64,000 bases of DNA from Algoriphagus antarcticus (GTDB taxonomy: Bacteria > Bacteroidota > Bacteroidia > Cytophagales > Cyclobacteriaceae), in the NCBI RefSeq assembly GCF_002150685.1, contig NZ_MSSW01000059.1, positions 1-64,000 of the forward strand, given 5' to 3'. The translations under genes and the position numbers were made by a program. Under the pieces are notes generated by a model. It was given only the letters and a program-made list of their open reading frames with translations. It did not search any database and was not told the origin of the DNA. Shown here one piece after another: positions 33,107 through 42,799 of the stretch; the stretch's first letter is position 1; every line of letters begins with the position of its first letter.

Positions 33107-36046
33107 TTAAAACCCAACATTAACACCGATTGTAACTGTTCTCAGAGCGGGATATTGTGACCCGATCAGGTTGCCAGAAAGTTCTGGATCAAACCCTCTA
33201 AAGTCCGTGAATGTCAATAGGTTTTGACCTTGAACAAACATTCTTAGGGAAGCGATTTTCAACGACTCAGTTACATTTGCGGGTAGAGAGTAAGACAAGT
33301 TTACATTTCGCATCCTGATGAAATCTCCAGACTCAACGAATCTACTTGTTCCAGAGAAAAATGGATTGTCTGCAGATGGAATATCTGTAATCTGTCCAGG
33401 TGTTCTCCATTCATTGATCACCACTTTTGATAGATTATCAAATAAATACGCCGGGTTTTCGATGTTGTTCCTGTCATTATTGTAAAGGTCATTTCCCGCT
33501 ACATAACTGAACAATGCATCAAATCTAAAACCTTTAAAACTAAACGTAGTTCCAAAACCACCAAAAACAGGAGCATCTGTAGTACCCAATACAACCCTAT
33601 CGGCAGGATTATATTCATTGGTAGTTTCTCCATCAGTATTTATATATAACGCGTCTCCATTCGAAGGATCTACTCCTGCATATCTTACCAAGTATAAACT
33701 ATTTATTGGCTCTCCAACCCGAGTGATGAAATCACCATCTATAAATTCATCTTGATCACCTACAAGTGAAAGCACCTCATTTTGGTTATAGGTTATATTT
33801 GCGCTCAATTCCCATTTGAAATCTGGTCTGTCTATAATTGTCCCTATGAAAGACACCTCATATCCTCTGTTCCTCATGCTACCAATATTGGTGTTTTGAG
33901 AAGTAAAACCAGTAGTTCTAGAAAGTTGTCTGTTCAAGAATAAATCATCCGTAACATTATTGTAAAATTCAACAATACCGTTGATTCGGCCTTTTGCCAA
34001 AGCAAATTCCAATCCCACATTGAACATTCTTATCTTCTCCCATCGCAAGACTGGATTAGGAAGACCAACCAATCCTATTCCGCCAATTCCATTGTAAATC
34101 GATCGAGCAAATAATTCTCTGGAATCAAAATTCCCTATTCCTTCTTGGTTACCTACAGTACCATAACTCGCCTTCAATTTCATTTCACTGAAGAAATTAC
34201 CTTTCAGGTTTTCCATAAATGCTTCATCACTGACAATCCAACTAGCTCCAATAGAACCGAAGGTCGCATACTTGTTATCAGCTCCAAATCGTGATGAACC
34301 ATCTCTTCTAACACCCGCATTCAGGAAATACCTTCCCTTGTAACCATAGGTTCCATCTGCAAAATAGGAAATGAGTGCGTTTTGCCCTCCGTTACCCCTG
34401 ACATTTGGTATGTAGCCGTTGAGCGGATTACCTGGTGTGATCCCAGCTTCATTTTGAAAGGGACCAACAAGTCCATAACCGGTAAATCCAAAACTTCTGA
34501 AATCATTTTCCAACACCTCATTGAAGAGTGATATGTTAAAATCATTATCTACATTGATTTGCTTGCTGTAAGTAATTGAAGTTGTTCCTGTATAACGAAA
34601 ATTCCTATTGTAACCTCTATCCAAGCTACCGTTTCGACCTTGTGCTATAAACCCTCTATAAGTGGTTCTGTCCAAATATTGCTGTGTCTCATTTTGAGTA
34701 AAATCTGTACCCCAGTTGGTCCTAAATGACAATCCTTCCAAGAATGGGGCGTCATATTGAACAAAGCCAATTGCAACACCTTTAAGTTGATTCCTCAGTG
34801 TTTGGTTTTCCAATAGCTCTTGCAATGCATTAGGTTGACCAGAAACTAATTGTGTATAGCTTCCATCAGGCTGATAAGGAGATTCATATGGGTTTGACCA
34901 TCTGATTGCATTTAATGGAGAACCAATAAAAGAATCACCTTCTAACGTGTTATTAAATTTGGAAAAACCACCTGACACATTCATTCCAAAAGTGAAATTA
35001 CTGACCTTAGTTTCTACATTTATTCTTGCAGTGTATCTTTTCAATCCAGTATTAGGTACAGTTCCTGTTTGATCAAAAATGGATCCTGATAAAAAGAAGG
35101 TGGTATTTTCACTTCCTCCAGCTGCTGATATTTGGTGATTTTGAGTATAACCTGTCTGGAGTAAAACATCTTCCCAGTTTGTATCGATTTGTCTCAAATC
35201 GGCTAGTTCGCTATCAGACCATCCATATGGATCCCCATTTGCCAACTCATACTGGAGTTTTTCTTCAGTATTCATTACCTCTTCAGGGTGGGTTGGTGCT
35301 TGAGAAATCCCAAACTGGAAATCGTAATTCACTTTTGTTTCCCCACTTTTACCTCTTTTTGTGGTAATTACAATTACTCCATTTGCCCCTCTCGAACCAT
35401 AAATAGATGTGGATGCTGCATCTTTCAAAATTGAGAATGATGCAAAATCATTAGGATTGAGCGTTGCGAAATCAGCCGCAGAAATCTGTATTCCATCCAG
35501 TATATACAAAGGATTATTAGACCCATTGATAGTGCCTTTACCTCTGATTGTCACGTTTGCTGCAGCTCCCGGCTGACCTGAATTAGCTTGAATTAGAACA
35601 CCCGGTGCCCGACCTTGAAGTGCTTGATCGAACGATGCAATCGGAACATCTTTAATCTGTTCTCCTGAAACAACATTGATTGAACCGGATATTTCTCTTG
35701 CATTTTGAGTTTTATATCCCACTACTACTACTTCACCAAGAACATTATCGTCCAATTGCAAAGTAATATCGACAACTGTACTATTTCCAACTGCTATTTC
35801 TTGGGTCGTAAATCCGACGAAAGAAAAAACCAGTGTTTCATCAGAAGATGCTTGAATTGAAAACTGACCATCAACATCAGTAATCGCACCTCTCGATGTC
35901 CCTTTAACACGAACATTAACTCCAGGTAGTGGCAAATTATCATCAGCAGAAATAATTGTCCCTGTAACCTGTTGTTGTTGCGCCTGTACATTCCCATTTA
36001 ATGCGAATGCAAAAAGCGTAATCACATAGAGTAAAGCTTTTTTCAT
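33107..36046 (-). CDS. SusC/RagA family TonB-linked outer-membrane transporter
   Basis: 979 residues: signal peptide ending NVQAQ, a carboxypeptidase-regulatory-like domain (about 26-105; GVNVRVKGTSRGAITDVDG), then GEVVVVGYKTQ marking the TonB-box/plug start, the plug with ILDGIQI and YGSRGANGVIVITTKRG, and a 22-strand barrel ending with aromatic residues (GVNVGF). It imports the ligand bound by the SusD partner, whose gene follows after 13 bp. Energy comes from TonB. Its upstream spacer is long (831 bp), so it may be regulated from there. Confidence 0.96.
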   Translation of the reverse strand: MKKALLYVITLFAFALNGNVQAQQQQVTGTIISADDNLPLPGVNVRVKGTSRGAITDVDGQFSIQASSDETLVFSFVGFTTQEIAVGNSTVVDITLQLDDNVLGEVVVVGYKTQNAREISGSINVVSGEQIKDVPIASFDQALQGRAPGVLIQANSGQPGAAANVTIRGKGTINGSNNPLYILDGIQISAADFATLNPNDFASFSILKDAASTSIYGSRGANGVIVITTKRGKSGETKVNYDFQFGISQAPTHPEEVMNTEEKLQYELANGDPYGWSDSELADLRQIDTNWEDVLLQTGYTQNHQISAAGGSENTTFFLSGSIFDQTGTVPNTGLKRYTARINVETKVSNFTFGMNVSGGFSKFNNTLEGDSFIGSPLNAIRWSNPYESPYQPDGSYTQLVSGQPNALQELLENQTLRNQLKGVAIGFVQYDAPFLEGLSFRTNWGTDFTQNETQQYLDRTTYRGFIAQGRNGSLDRGYNRNFRYTGTTSITYSKQINVDNDFNISLFNEVLENDFRSFGFTGYGLVGPFQNEAGITPGNPLNGYIPNVRGNGGQNALISYFADGTYGYKGRYFLNAGVRRDGSSRFGADNKYATFGSIGASWIVSDEAFMENLKGNFFSEMKLKASYGTVGNQEGIGNFDSRELFARSIYNGIGGIGLVGLPNPVLRWEKIRMFNVGLEFALAKGRINGIVEFYNNVTDDLFLNRQLSRTTGFTSQNTNIGSMRNRGYEVSFIGTIIDRPDFKWELSANITYNQNEVLSLVGDQDEFIDGDFITRVGEPINSLYLVRYAGVDPSNGDALYINTDGETTNEYNPADRVVLGTTDAPVFGGFGTTFSFKGFRFDALFSYVAGNDLYNNDRNNIENPAYLFDNLSKVVINEWRTPGQITDIPSADNPFFSGTSRFVESGDFIRMRNVNLSYSLPANVTESLKIASLRMFVQGQNLLTFTDFRGFDPELSGNLIGSQYPALRTVTIGVNVGF

Positions 36047-36877
36047 TTATTTTTTTTTTGGTTAAAATTGTAAGATTTATTTAGACTATTTAAGACAATA
36101 CTATTCAAAGCTCAGAATCTGATCACACCTTGAAAAGTATTTAGTCAAAATTTCATGTAAATGATAGTAACAAATATATAAACTATTTCTACTTTTATTT
36201 CATTTTAATCTATTAATAGTCATATATAGTATCTATTTGAACTACTGTTTAAAATTTTTCAAATTACTCACAGGTACCTGCGCTCATTAACTCTAATCCT
36301 TTGTCTCAGATAAACCAAAGAATTTGTTGGAGGTGAACGATTCATAACGCCATTTGCTTAAGATACAGGTCACTTTGTGGATGGAAGGCGCTTCGTTCTA
36401 GCCACTATTTTGAGATGAAACCAAGTGTCCGATTCCTCTTTCAGTCTTATGGTTACCATGCTATTAGCTTAGGAAGCTAATCTATAGTTTGATTCACGCT
36501 ATTTGAGCAATTTAGGTTTAATTTATTGATGAGAAGGGTTATTGGCCTTATTAGAATCGACGATCGTCTGTTTTCAGAGTTCACTTGTCACCTGTTTTGC
36601 AAGCATATTGAATTAAAAGCTGAGGTTCGTATCTCGGAATCCGCCACTGAAGACTTAATGAACGAAGCAATCGGATGGCGAAAGTTCCTTTTGTAATGCG
36701 AAGGAACCAAAGTGGATTTTGATGAAAGCAATGGACACAATTACCAAGAGCGGAAGCAGACTTATTTAGCATACTCAGGTCAAAAGATCCGCATGGTCAG
36801 ATGATCAATTGGATCTTCGCAGTTGAGTTTTTATTCGTTTTAGGCTACTTTGACAAGGTGTTAAACAATTTCAAACT
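36047..36877. other. 831-bp gene-free spacer between susC-like and S33 peptidase genes
   Basis: The first 200 bp are very AT-rich and should hold the minus-strand susC promoter, but no convincing TTTG/TAnnTTTG pair was found. A perfect hairpin ATTAGCTT / AAGCTAAT lies at 36463-36481 with no T-run. A 63-codon open frame at 36581-36772 (minus) has no protein-like features. Nothing else was recognised. Confidence 0.6.
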
Positions 36878-37900
36878 ATGAAAAGATGCTTCTATTTGTT
36901 TTTCGCTGCTATCGGTCTCCTTTTTTCATGTCAAAGTCAGACCAATACTGAAGAAACTGGTACTGATTCCACATCTGTTGCAGAATCTGGCGTTCAGCTC
37001 ATCCCGATTCAGACTCCTAAGGGCGAATTTAGGGTTTGGACCAAAACTGTCGGCGCCAATCCGACGATGAAAGTGCTCCTGCTTCACGGTGGACCAGGCA
37101 TGACACATGAGCAATACGGGATTTTCGAAGACTACTTCCCACAGGAAAATATTGAGTTTATTCTTTACGATCAATTGGGTTCATTTTATTCTGATCAACC
37201 GGAGGATTCTACGCTTTGGACAATTGATAGATTTGTGGATGAAGTGGAACAGGTTCGAGTGGCCTTGGATCTTGACAAAGATAATTTCTACCTCTATGGC
37301 CAATCTTGGGGCGGAATGCTTGCAATGGAATATGCCTTCAAGCATCAAGAAAATCTTAAGGGAATGGTAATTTCCAATATGATGGCAAGTCTGGATGACT
37401 ATGAAAAATACGCCAAAGAGGTCTTAGGTCCGCAGATGCCCGAGGAGGTCTATAAAGAAGTGATGGAAATCGAGCGTAAGGGAGATTTCGAAAATCCTCG
37501 CTACATGCAACTGCTTGCTGAGCATCATTATCCATTTCATGTCTTGAGAAAGCCAATGAATGAATGGCCCGTGCTTGCTGTCAAAACTATGGAGCATGTG
37601 AATCCCAATGTCTATGTTTTCATGCAAGGACACAGTGAATTTGGGATTACGCCGGGAGCGAGTCTGAAAGGCTGGGACGTAAAAGCTGAATTGAAAAATA
37701 TAGCTGTACCCACTTTGGTAATAGGTGCTACACATGACACAATGGACCCAGCGCACATGGAATGGATGTCGAAAGAACTCCCTAATGGAAGTTTTTTACT
37801 TTGCCCCAATGGTAGCCACTTAAGTCAATACGACGATCCCGAACACTTTTTCCCTGGCTTGATCAGGTTTATCAAGGAGGTGGACAGCGGTAAGTTTTAG
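36878..37900 (+). CDS. Proline-iminopeptidase-family alpha/beta hydrolase lipoprotein (S33)
   Basis: 340 residues; lipobox LLFSC with C18. HGGPG at 70-74 forms the oxyanion loop typical of proline iminopeptidases, the nucleophile elbow is GQSWGG (S143), and the acid and base are D287 (ATHDTMD) and H314 (NGSHLSQ). It probably cleaves N-terminal proline from short peptides, or a related amide, at the cell envelope. It begins with a Thr/Ser/Glu-rich linker after the lipid anchor. Single gene. Confidence 0.92.
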   Translation: MKRCFYLFFAAIGLLFSCQSQTNTEETGTDSTSVAESGVQLIPIQTPKGEFRVWTKTVGANPTMKVLLLHGGPGMTHEQYGIFEDYFPQENIEFILYDQLGSFYSDQPEDSTLWTIDRFVDEVEQVRVALDLDKDNFYLYGQSWGGMLAMEYAFKHQENLKGMVISNMMASLDDYEKYAKEVLGPQMPEEVYKEVMEIERKGDFENPRYMQLLAEHHYPFHVLRKPMNEWPVLAVKTMEHVNPNVYVFMQGHSEFGITPGASLKGWDVKAELKNIAVPTLVIGATHDTMDPAHMEWMSKELPNGSFLLCPNGSHLSQYDDPEHFFPGLIRFIKEVDSGKF

Positions 37901-38197
37901 AAGACTTCAGGTTTTACTTATTCTCAAAGGATTCTCAATTTCTTAGAGGCATTTGAAACGATAAATTTTCTCAAAACTTTTCAGGGAGTTGTTACAACTT
38001 TTAAATAGGCTCTGGTAAATATCTCCTGCAGCCCAGCTAAAAAACTCAATCCAAAGTCTTATTACTGGCTAGTTATTTAATCTTCACCCAAGCTGGGGCA
38101 CATTAAATGCCGGTATGGCGGCTGACTAGTTCGCAGAACGTTAACAAATGATACCCGATAGAAAAAGAATTGGCAGGGTTTAGAAAAGGGCAAAACT

Positions 38198-38887
38198 CTA
38201 TTTCAATGTAAGCTTCCCATTCTCAGACGTATCAATATCCAATTTCCCAATCTTCGTAGGAATAATCAGCTCTGCATAATTACCAACGATTCCTGTGATC
38301 TGATCCACCCCTCCAGATACTTCACACTGACCATTTGAAAGTCTTAACTCAAAATCATCTGCTGAAGAAAACTTAAGATCGAATTTTTTCAGAGAAGCTA
38401 AATGTAGGTAAGAGAACTTTGATTTTTTCGAAATAAGCAATTTACTGTTGGCAGAAATAATAGATAATGAGTCCTGTCTGAAGCCTTCTAAATCCACCTC
38501 CCAAGCATTAAAGACTATAAGTTTTTTTAAATTGTTCACTCTCAACGTGTAATTGCCGTTACTTGCCCGACGCAAATTTCTAATAAATAGCGTATCATTT
38601 CTCACACTATAATCTTGAATAGCTTCAACCTCCGGTGGCTTCATATCTGCTCCAGTTAGCTCATCGTAATCCAATTGATTAATATATCCAGGAGCAATCT
38701 TAAGGAATGCTGCTTGCTCGATTTTTACCACAGAAAAATCTCCTAGATTAATCTTGCTAGTGACGACTTTTCTAACGCCCGGTATATTATCATAATCAGC
38801 AAATTGATGGGAAATCAACAGCATAGCCGTGACACTCAGCCAAGCAAAAGTCAAAAAGGAAATGATGATTTTATTACTGGTTTTCAT
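38198..38887 (-). CDS. Hypothetical exported beta-rich protein (GIN/DUF2807-like), last gene of ABC operon
   Basis: 229 residues with one N-terminal membrane segment (IIISFLTFAWLSVTAMLLI). The rest is short beta strands with repeated polar turns (KLLISKKSKFSYLHLASLKK), resembling the auto-transporter-adhesin-head-like GIN domain (DUF2807), but the match is weak. It overlaps the GntR regulator gene by 14 bp and is therefore cotranscribed with the ABC transporter. A cell-surface or periplasmic role is likely; no function is claimed. Confidence 0.8.
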   Translation of the reverse strand: MKTSNKIIISFLTFAWLSVTAMLLISHQFADYDNIPGVRKVVTSKINLGDFSVVKIEQAAFLKIAPGYINQLDYDELTGADMKPPEVEAIQDYSVRNDTLFIRNLRRASNGNYTLRVNNLKKLIVFNAWEVDLEGFRQDSLSIISANSKLLISKKSKFSYLHLASLKKFDLKFSSADDFELRLSNGQCEVSGGVDQITGIVGNYAELIIPTKIGKLDIDTSENGKLTLK

Positions 38888-39251
38888 GGTCGTTGGATTG
38901 AATAGTTTGTATTAAAATCTGAAGATCGGATGAGTTGAGCTTGAGCACTTCTATTTGATGTAAAATCATGGGAAGTTCATCGTTTAAGAATGCCTGCTTC
39001 TGCATTTTGAGTAGCTTACTTTTTGCGTCAGCAGCTACGAAGAAACCGATGCCACGCTTATTTTCGATGATTCCCTCCTCCTCCATCAGGCTATAGCTTC
39101 GCATCACTGTATTCCTATTTACTTCCATATCCACCGCTAGTTCACGCACCGAAGGAATCTTCTCTCCGGCAACGATTTTCCCCTGAAGAATCTGGTCTGC
39201 TATCCAATCCCGGATCTGAAGAAAGATGTTTTTTGTTTCGTTAAAATCCAT
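38874..39251 (-). CDS. GntR-family transcriptional regulator, YtrA-like
   Basis: 125 residues: a winged-helix DNA-binding domain (IADQILQGKIVAGEKIPSVR...VNRNTVMRSYSLMEEEGI) followed by only about 50 residues of helix, the YtrA type that lacks a ligand-binding domain. Such repressors sit in operons with ABC transporters and control them. It is separated from the permease gene by 1 bp and overlaps the next gene by 14 bp. Its likely operator is at 40931-40964, in front of the ATPase gene. Confidence 0.92.
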   Translation of the reverse strand: MDFNETKNIFLQIRDWIADQILQGKIVAGEKIPSVRELAVDMEVNRNTVMRSYSLMEEEGIIENKRGIGFFVAADAKSKLLKMQKQAFLNDELPMILHQIEVLKLNSSDLQILIQTIQSNDHENQ

Positions 39252-39252
39252 C

Positions 39253-40077
39253 TTACACCTCCCGTTCTTTGAGTTTGAAATAAGTCACTACAAAAGGCAA
39301 AAACACTGCGACCCAAATCAGAATTAGGCAATTCAATATAAATAGTGGTATTCCTTCAATGACCTCGGGATAATCGATTCGGATAGAATAATTACCCCCT
39401 AAGCCGAAAGCACTTGCATTCACAAGCCAACTCAATCCATAATAACTTCCAAAAAACAGTATCAGAATACATGCGACTGCTAAAGGCATTACAATAAAAT
39501 TCCACTTGCCAAAAATAATCCCACCCATAAAAATTAGGGTAGGAATTGAAACAATTAATCCAAAAAGTATCCAGTAAACCAATTCCATAGTAAGATTAGG
39601 GAGCCAGTACAAATAGAGAACATTTACTTTTTCAATCTCAGGAAGTGAGAGCTTTTCCAATACCGACCGTTGAATAAAATAATACACATCCACCGAGAGA
39701 TTTGCCCCCAGCCAAAAAACGATAGGGTAAATAATCAGTGGCAAAATCAAGCGAAGAAATAGCTGAACCAGATACTTTTCCAGCGTGCTTGCAGGTAGTG
39801 ACAAGTACCGGATAGAAGTATTTTTCTCCCTGAGATCAATAAAACTCTGACTGATCCCAAACACACACAGAAAAACAAATCCTCCAAAAAAAACTGAATT
39901 GTAGTCCACAGACCTCCATGTATAACCTGAATATTGATTAAACCAAACGGTCAAAAACACTCCAAATGATATCATGAATATCCCAAATGAACCGAGCAGG
40001 TAAAACTTTCTGTCTATTGCCCACTCATAGCGTACTAGGTTTTTTAAACGGTGCGAACTGATTGAATTTGCGCTCAT
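39253..40077 (-). CDS. ABC transporter membrane subunit
   Basis: 274 residues with six or so hydrophobic segments (for example FYLLGSFGIFMISFGVFLTV, and a C-terminal pair ending LPFVVTYFKLKEREV). No solute-binding motif or fixed family beyond ABC-2-like permease can be named. It overlaps the ATPase gene by 4 bp (ATGA). In YtrA-type systems such a permease exports or extrudes an envelope-active compound, but the substrate here is unknown. Confidence 0.88.
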   Translation of the reverse strand: MSANSISSHRLKNLVRYEWAIDRKFYLLGSFGIFMISFGVFLTVWFNQYSGYTWRSVDYNSVFFGGFVFLCVFGISQSFIDLREKNTSIRYLSLPASTLEKYLVQLFLRLILPLIIYPIVFWLGANLSVDVYYFIQRSVLEKLSLPEIEKVNVLYLYWLPNLTMELVYWILFGLIVSIPTLIFMGGIIFGKWNFIVMPLAVACILILFFGSYYGLSWLVNASAFGLGGNYSIRIDYPEVIEGIPLFILNCLILIWVAVFLPFVVTYFKLKEREV

Positions 40078-40931
40078 AGCATTTGGGGTATTTGAGATTG
40101 AAAAATTGAATTCGCATCAAGACTTTTACTTAGCACAGCATTGAAAAGCAACTCCAGACCGACAGGAGTTTGAGCTTCATTCTCTTTTCTTGATCTGATA
40201 ATTTGATATCCTGTCCCGAATTTCTCCGAATGCAAAATGTGATCAGGAAGACTCGAAGATGTACTGAACAGCAAGCGATCTGACAGCTCCAACAGATCTG
40301 CATCCAGCTGGATTTTTCCATTATCTAAAATCGCCACCCGATCTATCAAATTCTCAACGTCAGCCACTAAATGTGTAGAAATGATCAAGGTCTGTTCATC
40401 GCTGAGATTACCGGCCACTACTTTTCGGAAGACACTTTTCGAAGGAATATCCAGCCCATTTGTAGGTTCATCGAAAAGCAAAAACTTGCAATTCGTACTC
40501 AAGCCAAAGGAAAGAAACACCTTCTTTCGCTCCCCAAGAGAAAGCTCTTTCAGCTTGAATTTCTTCTCCAAACCGAAATCAGTCAAAATCTGATCAAACT
40601 GACATGAATCAAAGTCTGGATAGAATGCACCCATTACTTTCTCATACATGGCTATACTCATATTTCCAGGATAAGCTACTTCATCGATAAGCAGGAAAAT
40701 CTGCTCTAGAAATTCTGGCTTCCTGTCCTTTGGAATATGCGGGCCGAGAGCAATGGCGCCACTTTTAGGAAAAAGTAAACCCGAAAGTAAATGCAGCAAG
40801 GTGGACTTGCCAGCGCCATTCCTTCCAAGTAAGCCAACCACAGAACCTGCTGGCACAGACCACTGAAGTTCTTCGAAAAGTGGCTGCCTTTTCGGGTAAG
40901 AAAAATTTAAATCTTTGACTGAAACGATCAT
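40074..40931 (-). CDS. ABC transporter ATP-binding protein
   Basis: 285 residues, cytoplasmic. Walker A is GRNGAGKST (36-44), the signature is LSLGERKK (130-137), Walker B is FLLFDEPTNGLD (150-161) and the switch His is in ISTHLVADVE. The last 60 residues are a short C-terminal tail beyond the ATPase core. It is first in the operon ATPase, permease, GntR, GIN-like protein, and its start codon is overlapped by the putative operator. Confidence 0.95.
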   Translation of the reverse strand: MIVSVKDLNFSYPKRQPLFEELQWSVPAGSVVGLLGRNGAGKSTLLHLLSGLLFPKSGAIALGPHIPKDRKPEFLEQIFLLIDEVAYPGNMSIAMYEKVMGAFYPDFDSCQFDQILTDFGLEKKFKLKELSLGERKKVFLSFGLSTNCKFLLFDEPTNGLDIPSKSVFRKVVAGNLSDEQTLIISTHLVADVENLIDRVAILDNGKIQLDADLLELSDRLLFSTSSSLPDHILHSEKFGTGYQIIRSRKENEAQTPVGLELLFNAVLSKSLDANSIFQSQIPQML

Positions 40932-40991
40932 AGTGTTATACTGTCATAGTGTATTATGACACTAAAGTAAAAATTCAATTTAAAAAACCAA
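40931..40991 (-). promoter_or_regulatory. Promoter and GntR-type operator of the ABC operon
   Basis: Read on the minus strand, TTGG (40988-40991) and TACTTTAG (40962-40969) are 18 bases apart and match the Bacteroidota promoter form TTTG / TAnnTTTG. Just downstream, TAGTGT (40947-40952) and ACACTA (40959-40964) make an inverted repeat with 6-base spacer; GTCATA / TATGAC overlap it at 40943-40960. A third TAGTGT lies at 40931-40936 on the start codon. A repressor bound here would block both RNA polymerase and early elongation, fitting autoregulation by the GntR protein. Confidence 0.65.
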
Positions 40992-41163
40992 CTATTTCTC
41001 CTAAAAAATTTCAGAAAAACGACGAAATAGGAGAAAGCATCATGTAATTCATCACCAGTTCTGCTCTCCGTGATGTCCTCAGTGCCATTGTGTTTGAAAA
41101 AATTGCTAAAAAAAAGGCTGAATGAAACATCCCGCCCTTCTTAATAAGTACTGAACAAACTAC

Positions 41164-41736
41164 TTACAACCTAAACCTCAATCCAGCAGTCGCATATAAT
41201 CCTCTTGACTTTCCAACATCTATTGTCTGAACATCCGACAAATCCGTAACCGACCACTCATAGGCCAACTCAACAAATAGGATAGAGAAATCAACTCCAG
41301 CTCCTGCAAAAACACCATAAGACGCAGATTTGAAATCATCCTTATCAAAACTATCACCTACACTTGTCAAGATAAATGCCGATGCTCCGCCAAAAGCTCT
41401 TAATGTAGCAGTGGTTTCACTATCCCCCAAAATATTCACACCTACTGCCACGGGAATTCTCAATCCATTGAAATCAGCTTTGAAATCATTTTGGGTTGCA
41501 TTGTTTGGATCTGAATATTCAGAAGACTTTCCGACATAAAACAAACCCGGTTCAATATATACCTTATTACCAAAGGCCATGCTCGCTCCAATCTGCCAAC
41601 CAGCCTTTGCACTTGCTTCTCCGGAATTGGTAGTAAAATCTGTAAAATTCAACCCCACACCAGGTTTCAACACTTGGGCTTGTGCATACATCCCTGCACC
41701 ACAAACCATCATTAGAATCATTAAAAGCTTTCTCAT
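41164..41736 (-). CDS. Outer-membrane beta-barrel protein (PorT/OMP_b-brl_2 type)
   Basis: 190 residues with a signal peptide (cleavage after AGMYAQAQ). Eight-strand-like barrel pattern: KPGVGLNFTDF, KAGWQIGASMAFG, IEPGLFYVGKSSEYSD, ASYGVFAGAGVDFSI, and the C-terminal GLYATAGLRFRL ending in an aromatic-basic-Leu tail. Function unknown; such small barrels are common in Bacteroidota. Single gene, divergent from the downstream GNAT. Confidence 0.87.
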   Translation of the reverse strand: MRKLLMILMMVCGAGMYAQAQVLKPGVGLNFTDFTTNSGEASAKAGWQIGASMAFGNKVYIEPGLFYVGKSSEYSDPNNATQNDFKADFNGLRIPVAVGVNILGDSETTATLRAFGGASAFILTSVGDSFDKDDFKSASYGVFAGAGVDFSILFVELAYEWSVTDLSDVQTIDVGKSRGLYATAGLRFRL

Positions 41737-41931
41737 GAGATATGTTTTTAGTATAAAATAAATCTAAATAAATTAATTAATACTTTAAACCATCTATCTA
41801 ATAAAAATTTAAGTAAATAAGAATATTATACAAAAAATGCAATACCAACACCGTTTTCCTTACTAAAAACAAAATCTGCTTTTTTCATTTCGAACTTTAA
41901 AATAAATTCATGTTCAAAACAATCAAGCAGC

Positions 41932-42486
41932 ATGAGTCAGAATTACGAGATCAGTCCAACTCCTATTCTTTTTGCTGGCAATCGACTTGCTTTTCGCACT
42001 TGGGATCCTTCCGACTTAGAGTCTTTTTCCCAAATGAATGCTGATGCAGAAACAATGCAATTCTTTCAGCATCCAATATCGAAAAAGAAATCCCAAGCAC
42101 TAATGGATAGAATGAATAAACTATTCAGCGATCGTGGTCATTGTTATTTTGCGGTTGAGTTACTGGAAAACCGAGAATTCTTAGGCATGATTGGTTTAGG
42201 TATCAAATCATTCAAAGCAAGCTTCACTCCTTGTGTGGACGTAGGCTGGAGGATCAGAAAGAAGTTCTGGAACCAAGGCTATGCCACTGAAGGTGCTGGC
42301 AGATGTCTTGAATTTGCCAAAGAACTTAATATTAAAGAAGTCTATTCGCTCGCATCTTCAAAAAATCAGGCTTCAATAAGAGTGATGCAAAAAATCGGTA
42401 TGGAATACGAATTTGACTTCGAGCATCCAGATCTTTTGGAACACCCTAAGTTACAACCATGCAGTTTGTATAAGATTTTGCTTTAA
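41932..42486 (+). CDS. GNAT family N-acetyltransferase (RimJ/RimL-like)
   Basis: 184 residues. N-terminal LAFRTWDPSDLESFSQMNADAE, central CVDVGWRIRKKFWNQGYATEGAGR with the acetyl-CoA loop, and C-terminal SSKNQASIRVMQKIGM are typical of RimJ/RimL-type acetyltransferases, which modify protein N-termini or small molecules. No partner gene is near. A strong hairpin terminator follows. Confidence 0.9.
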   Translation: MSQNYEISPTPILFAGNRLAFRTWDPSDLESFSQMNADAETMQFFQHPISKKKSQALMDRMNKLFSDRGHCYFAVELLENREFLGMIGLGIKSFKASFTPCVDVGWRIRKKFWNQGYATEGAGRCLEFAKELNIKEVYSLASSKNQASIRVMQKIGMEYEFDFEHPDLLEHPKLQPCSLYKILL

Positions 42487-42490
42487 AGTC

Positions 42491-42523
42491 AACTTTTCCA
42501 AAGTTCTGTACTTTGGAAAAGTT
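42491..42523 (+). terminator. Strong hairpin after the GNAT gene
   Basis: Perfect 14-bp arms AACTTTTCCAAAGT (42491-42504) and ACTTTGGAAAAGTT (42510-42523), loop of 5, four bases after the stop. Only a weak T-rich tail follows (TGTATTT). Confidence 0.75.
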
Positions 42524-42580
42524 TGTATTTCAAATGAAGCATAAACATATCCATAAGCCCATACTGAAGTTTTAGTAAAA

Positions 42581-42606
42581 AAGTCCAGCTTCTGAAGAAG
42601 CAGGAG
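42581..42606 (+). repeat. Dispersed repeat (family E), copy 1; spacer 42487-42799
   Basis: AGTCCAGCTTCTGAAGAAGC followed by AGGAG. Its reverse complement, with one small change, lies at 54056-54085 (TCCTGCTTCTCCAGAAGCTG). The 313-bp spacer also holds a family B copy at 42692-42712 and two terminators; no gene is seen in it. Confidence 0.65.
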
Positions 42607-42691
42607 AACAGGAGCTAAAAGACAAGGTTAAGGACTTCGACTTCACTCAGTCTGACGATACAAAAAATTGAATCAAGTAAGATTAATCAAA

Positions 42692-42712
42692 CGTTGCGCC
42701 GCCGCGCCGTTG
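42692..42712 (+). repeat. GC-rich dispersed repeat (family B), copy 3
   Basis: CGTTGCGCCGCCGCGCCG followed by TTG, one base different from 7054-7074 across 21 positions. It sits 29 bp from the ferritin-gene terminator. Confidence 0.75.
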
Positions 42713-42740
42713 CGAGAATCTAAACTTATAAAACAAAAAA

Positions 42741-42770
42741 AGATGCCATCTCCATAAAGAGATGACATCT
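42741..42770 (-). terminator. Terminator of the ferritin-like gene pair
   Basis: Arms AGATGCCATCTC (42741-42752) and GAGATGACATCT (42759-42770) with one mismatch; on the minus strand it runs into TTTTTTTGTTTT, 30 bp past the stop. Confidence 0.85.
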
Positions 42771-42799
42771 AAACCACTCAACCCCAACTAATGATCTTA

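Noticed and set aside
31642..36046. A polysaccharide utilisation locus around susC/susD
   Set aside because: No glycoside hydrolase, polysaccharide lyase, sulfatase or dedicated regulator is next to the pair, so only a transporter pair can be claimed.
36581..36772. 63-codon frame on the minus strand in the long spacer
   Set aside because: No start context, no domain and odd composition; probably a diverged intergenic repeat, but no second copy is in this window to prove it.
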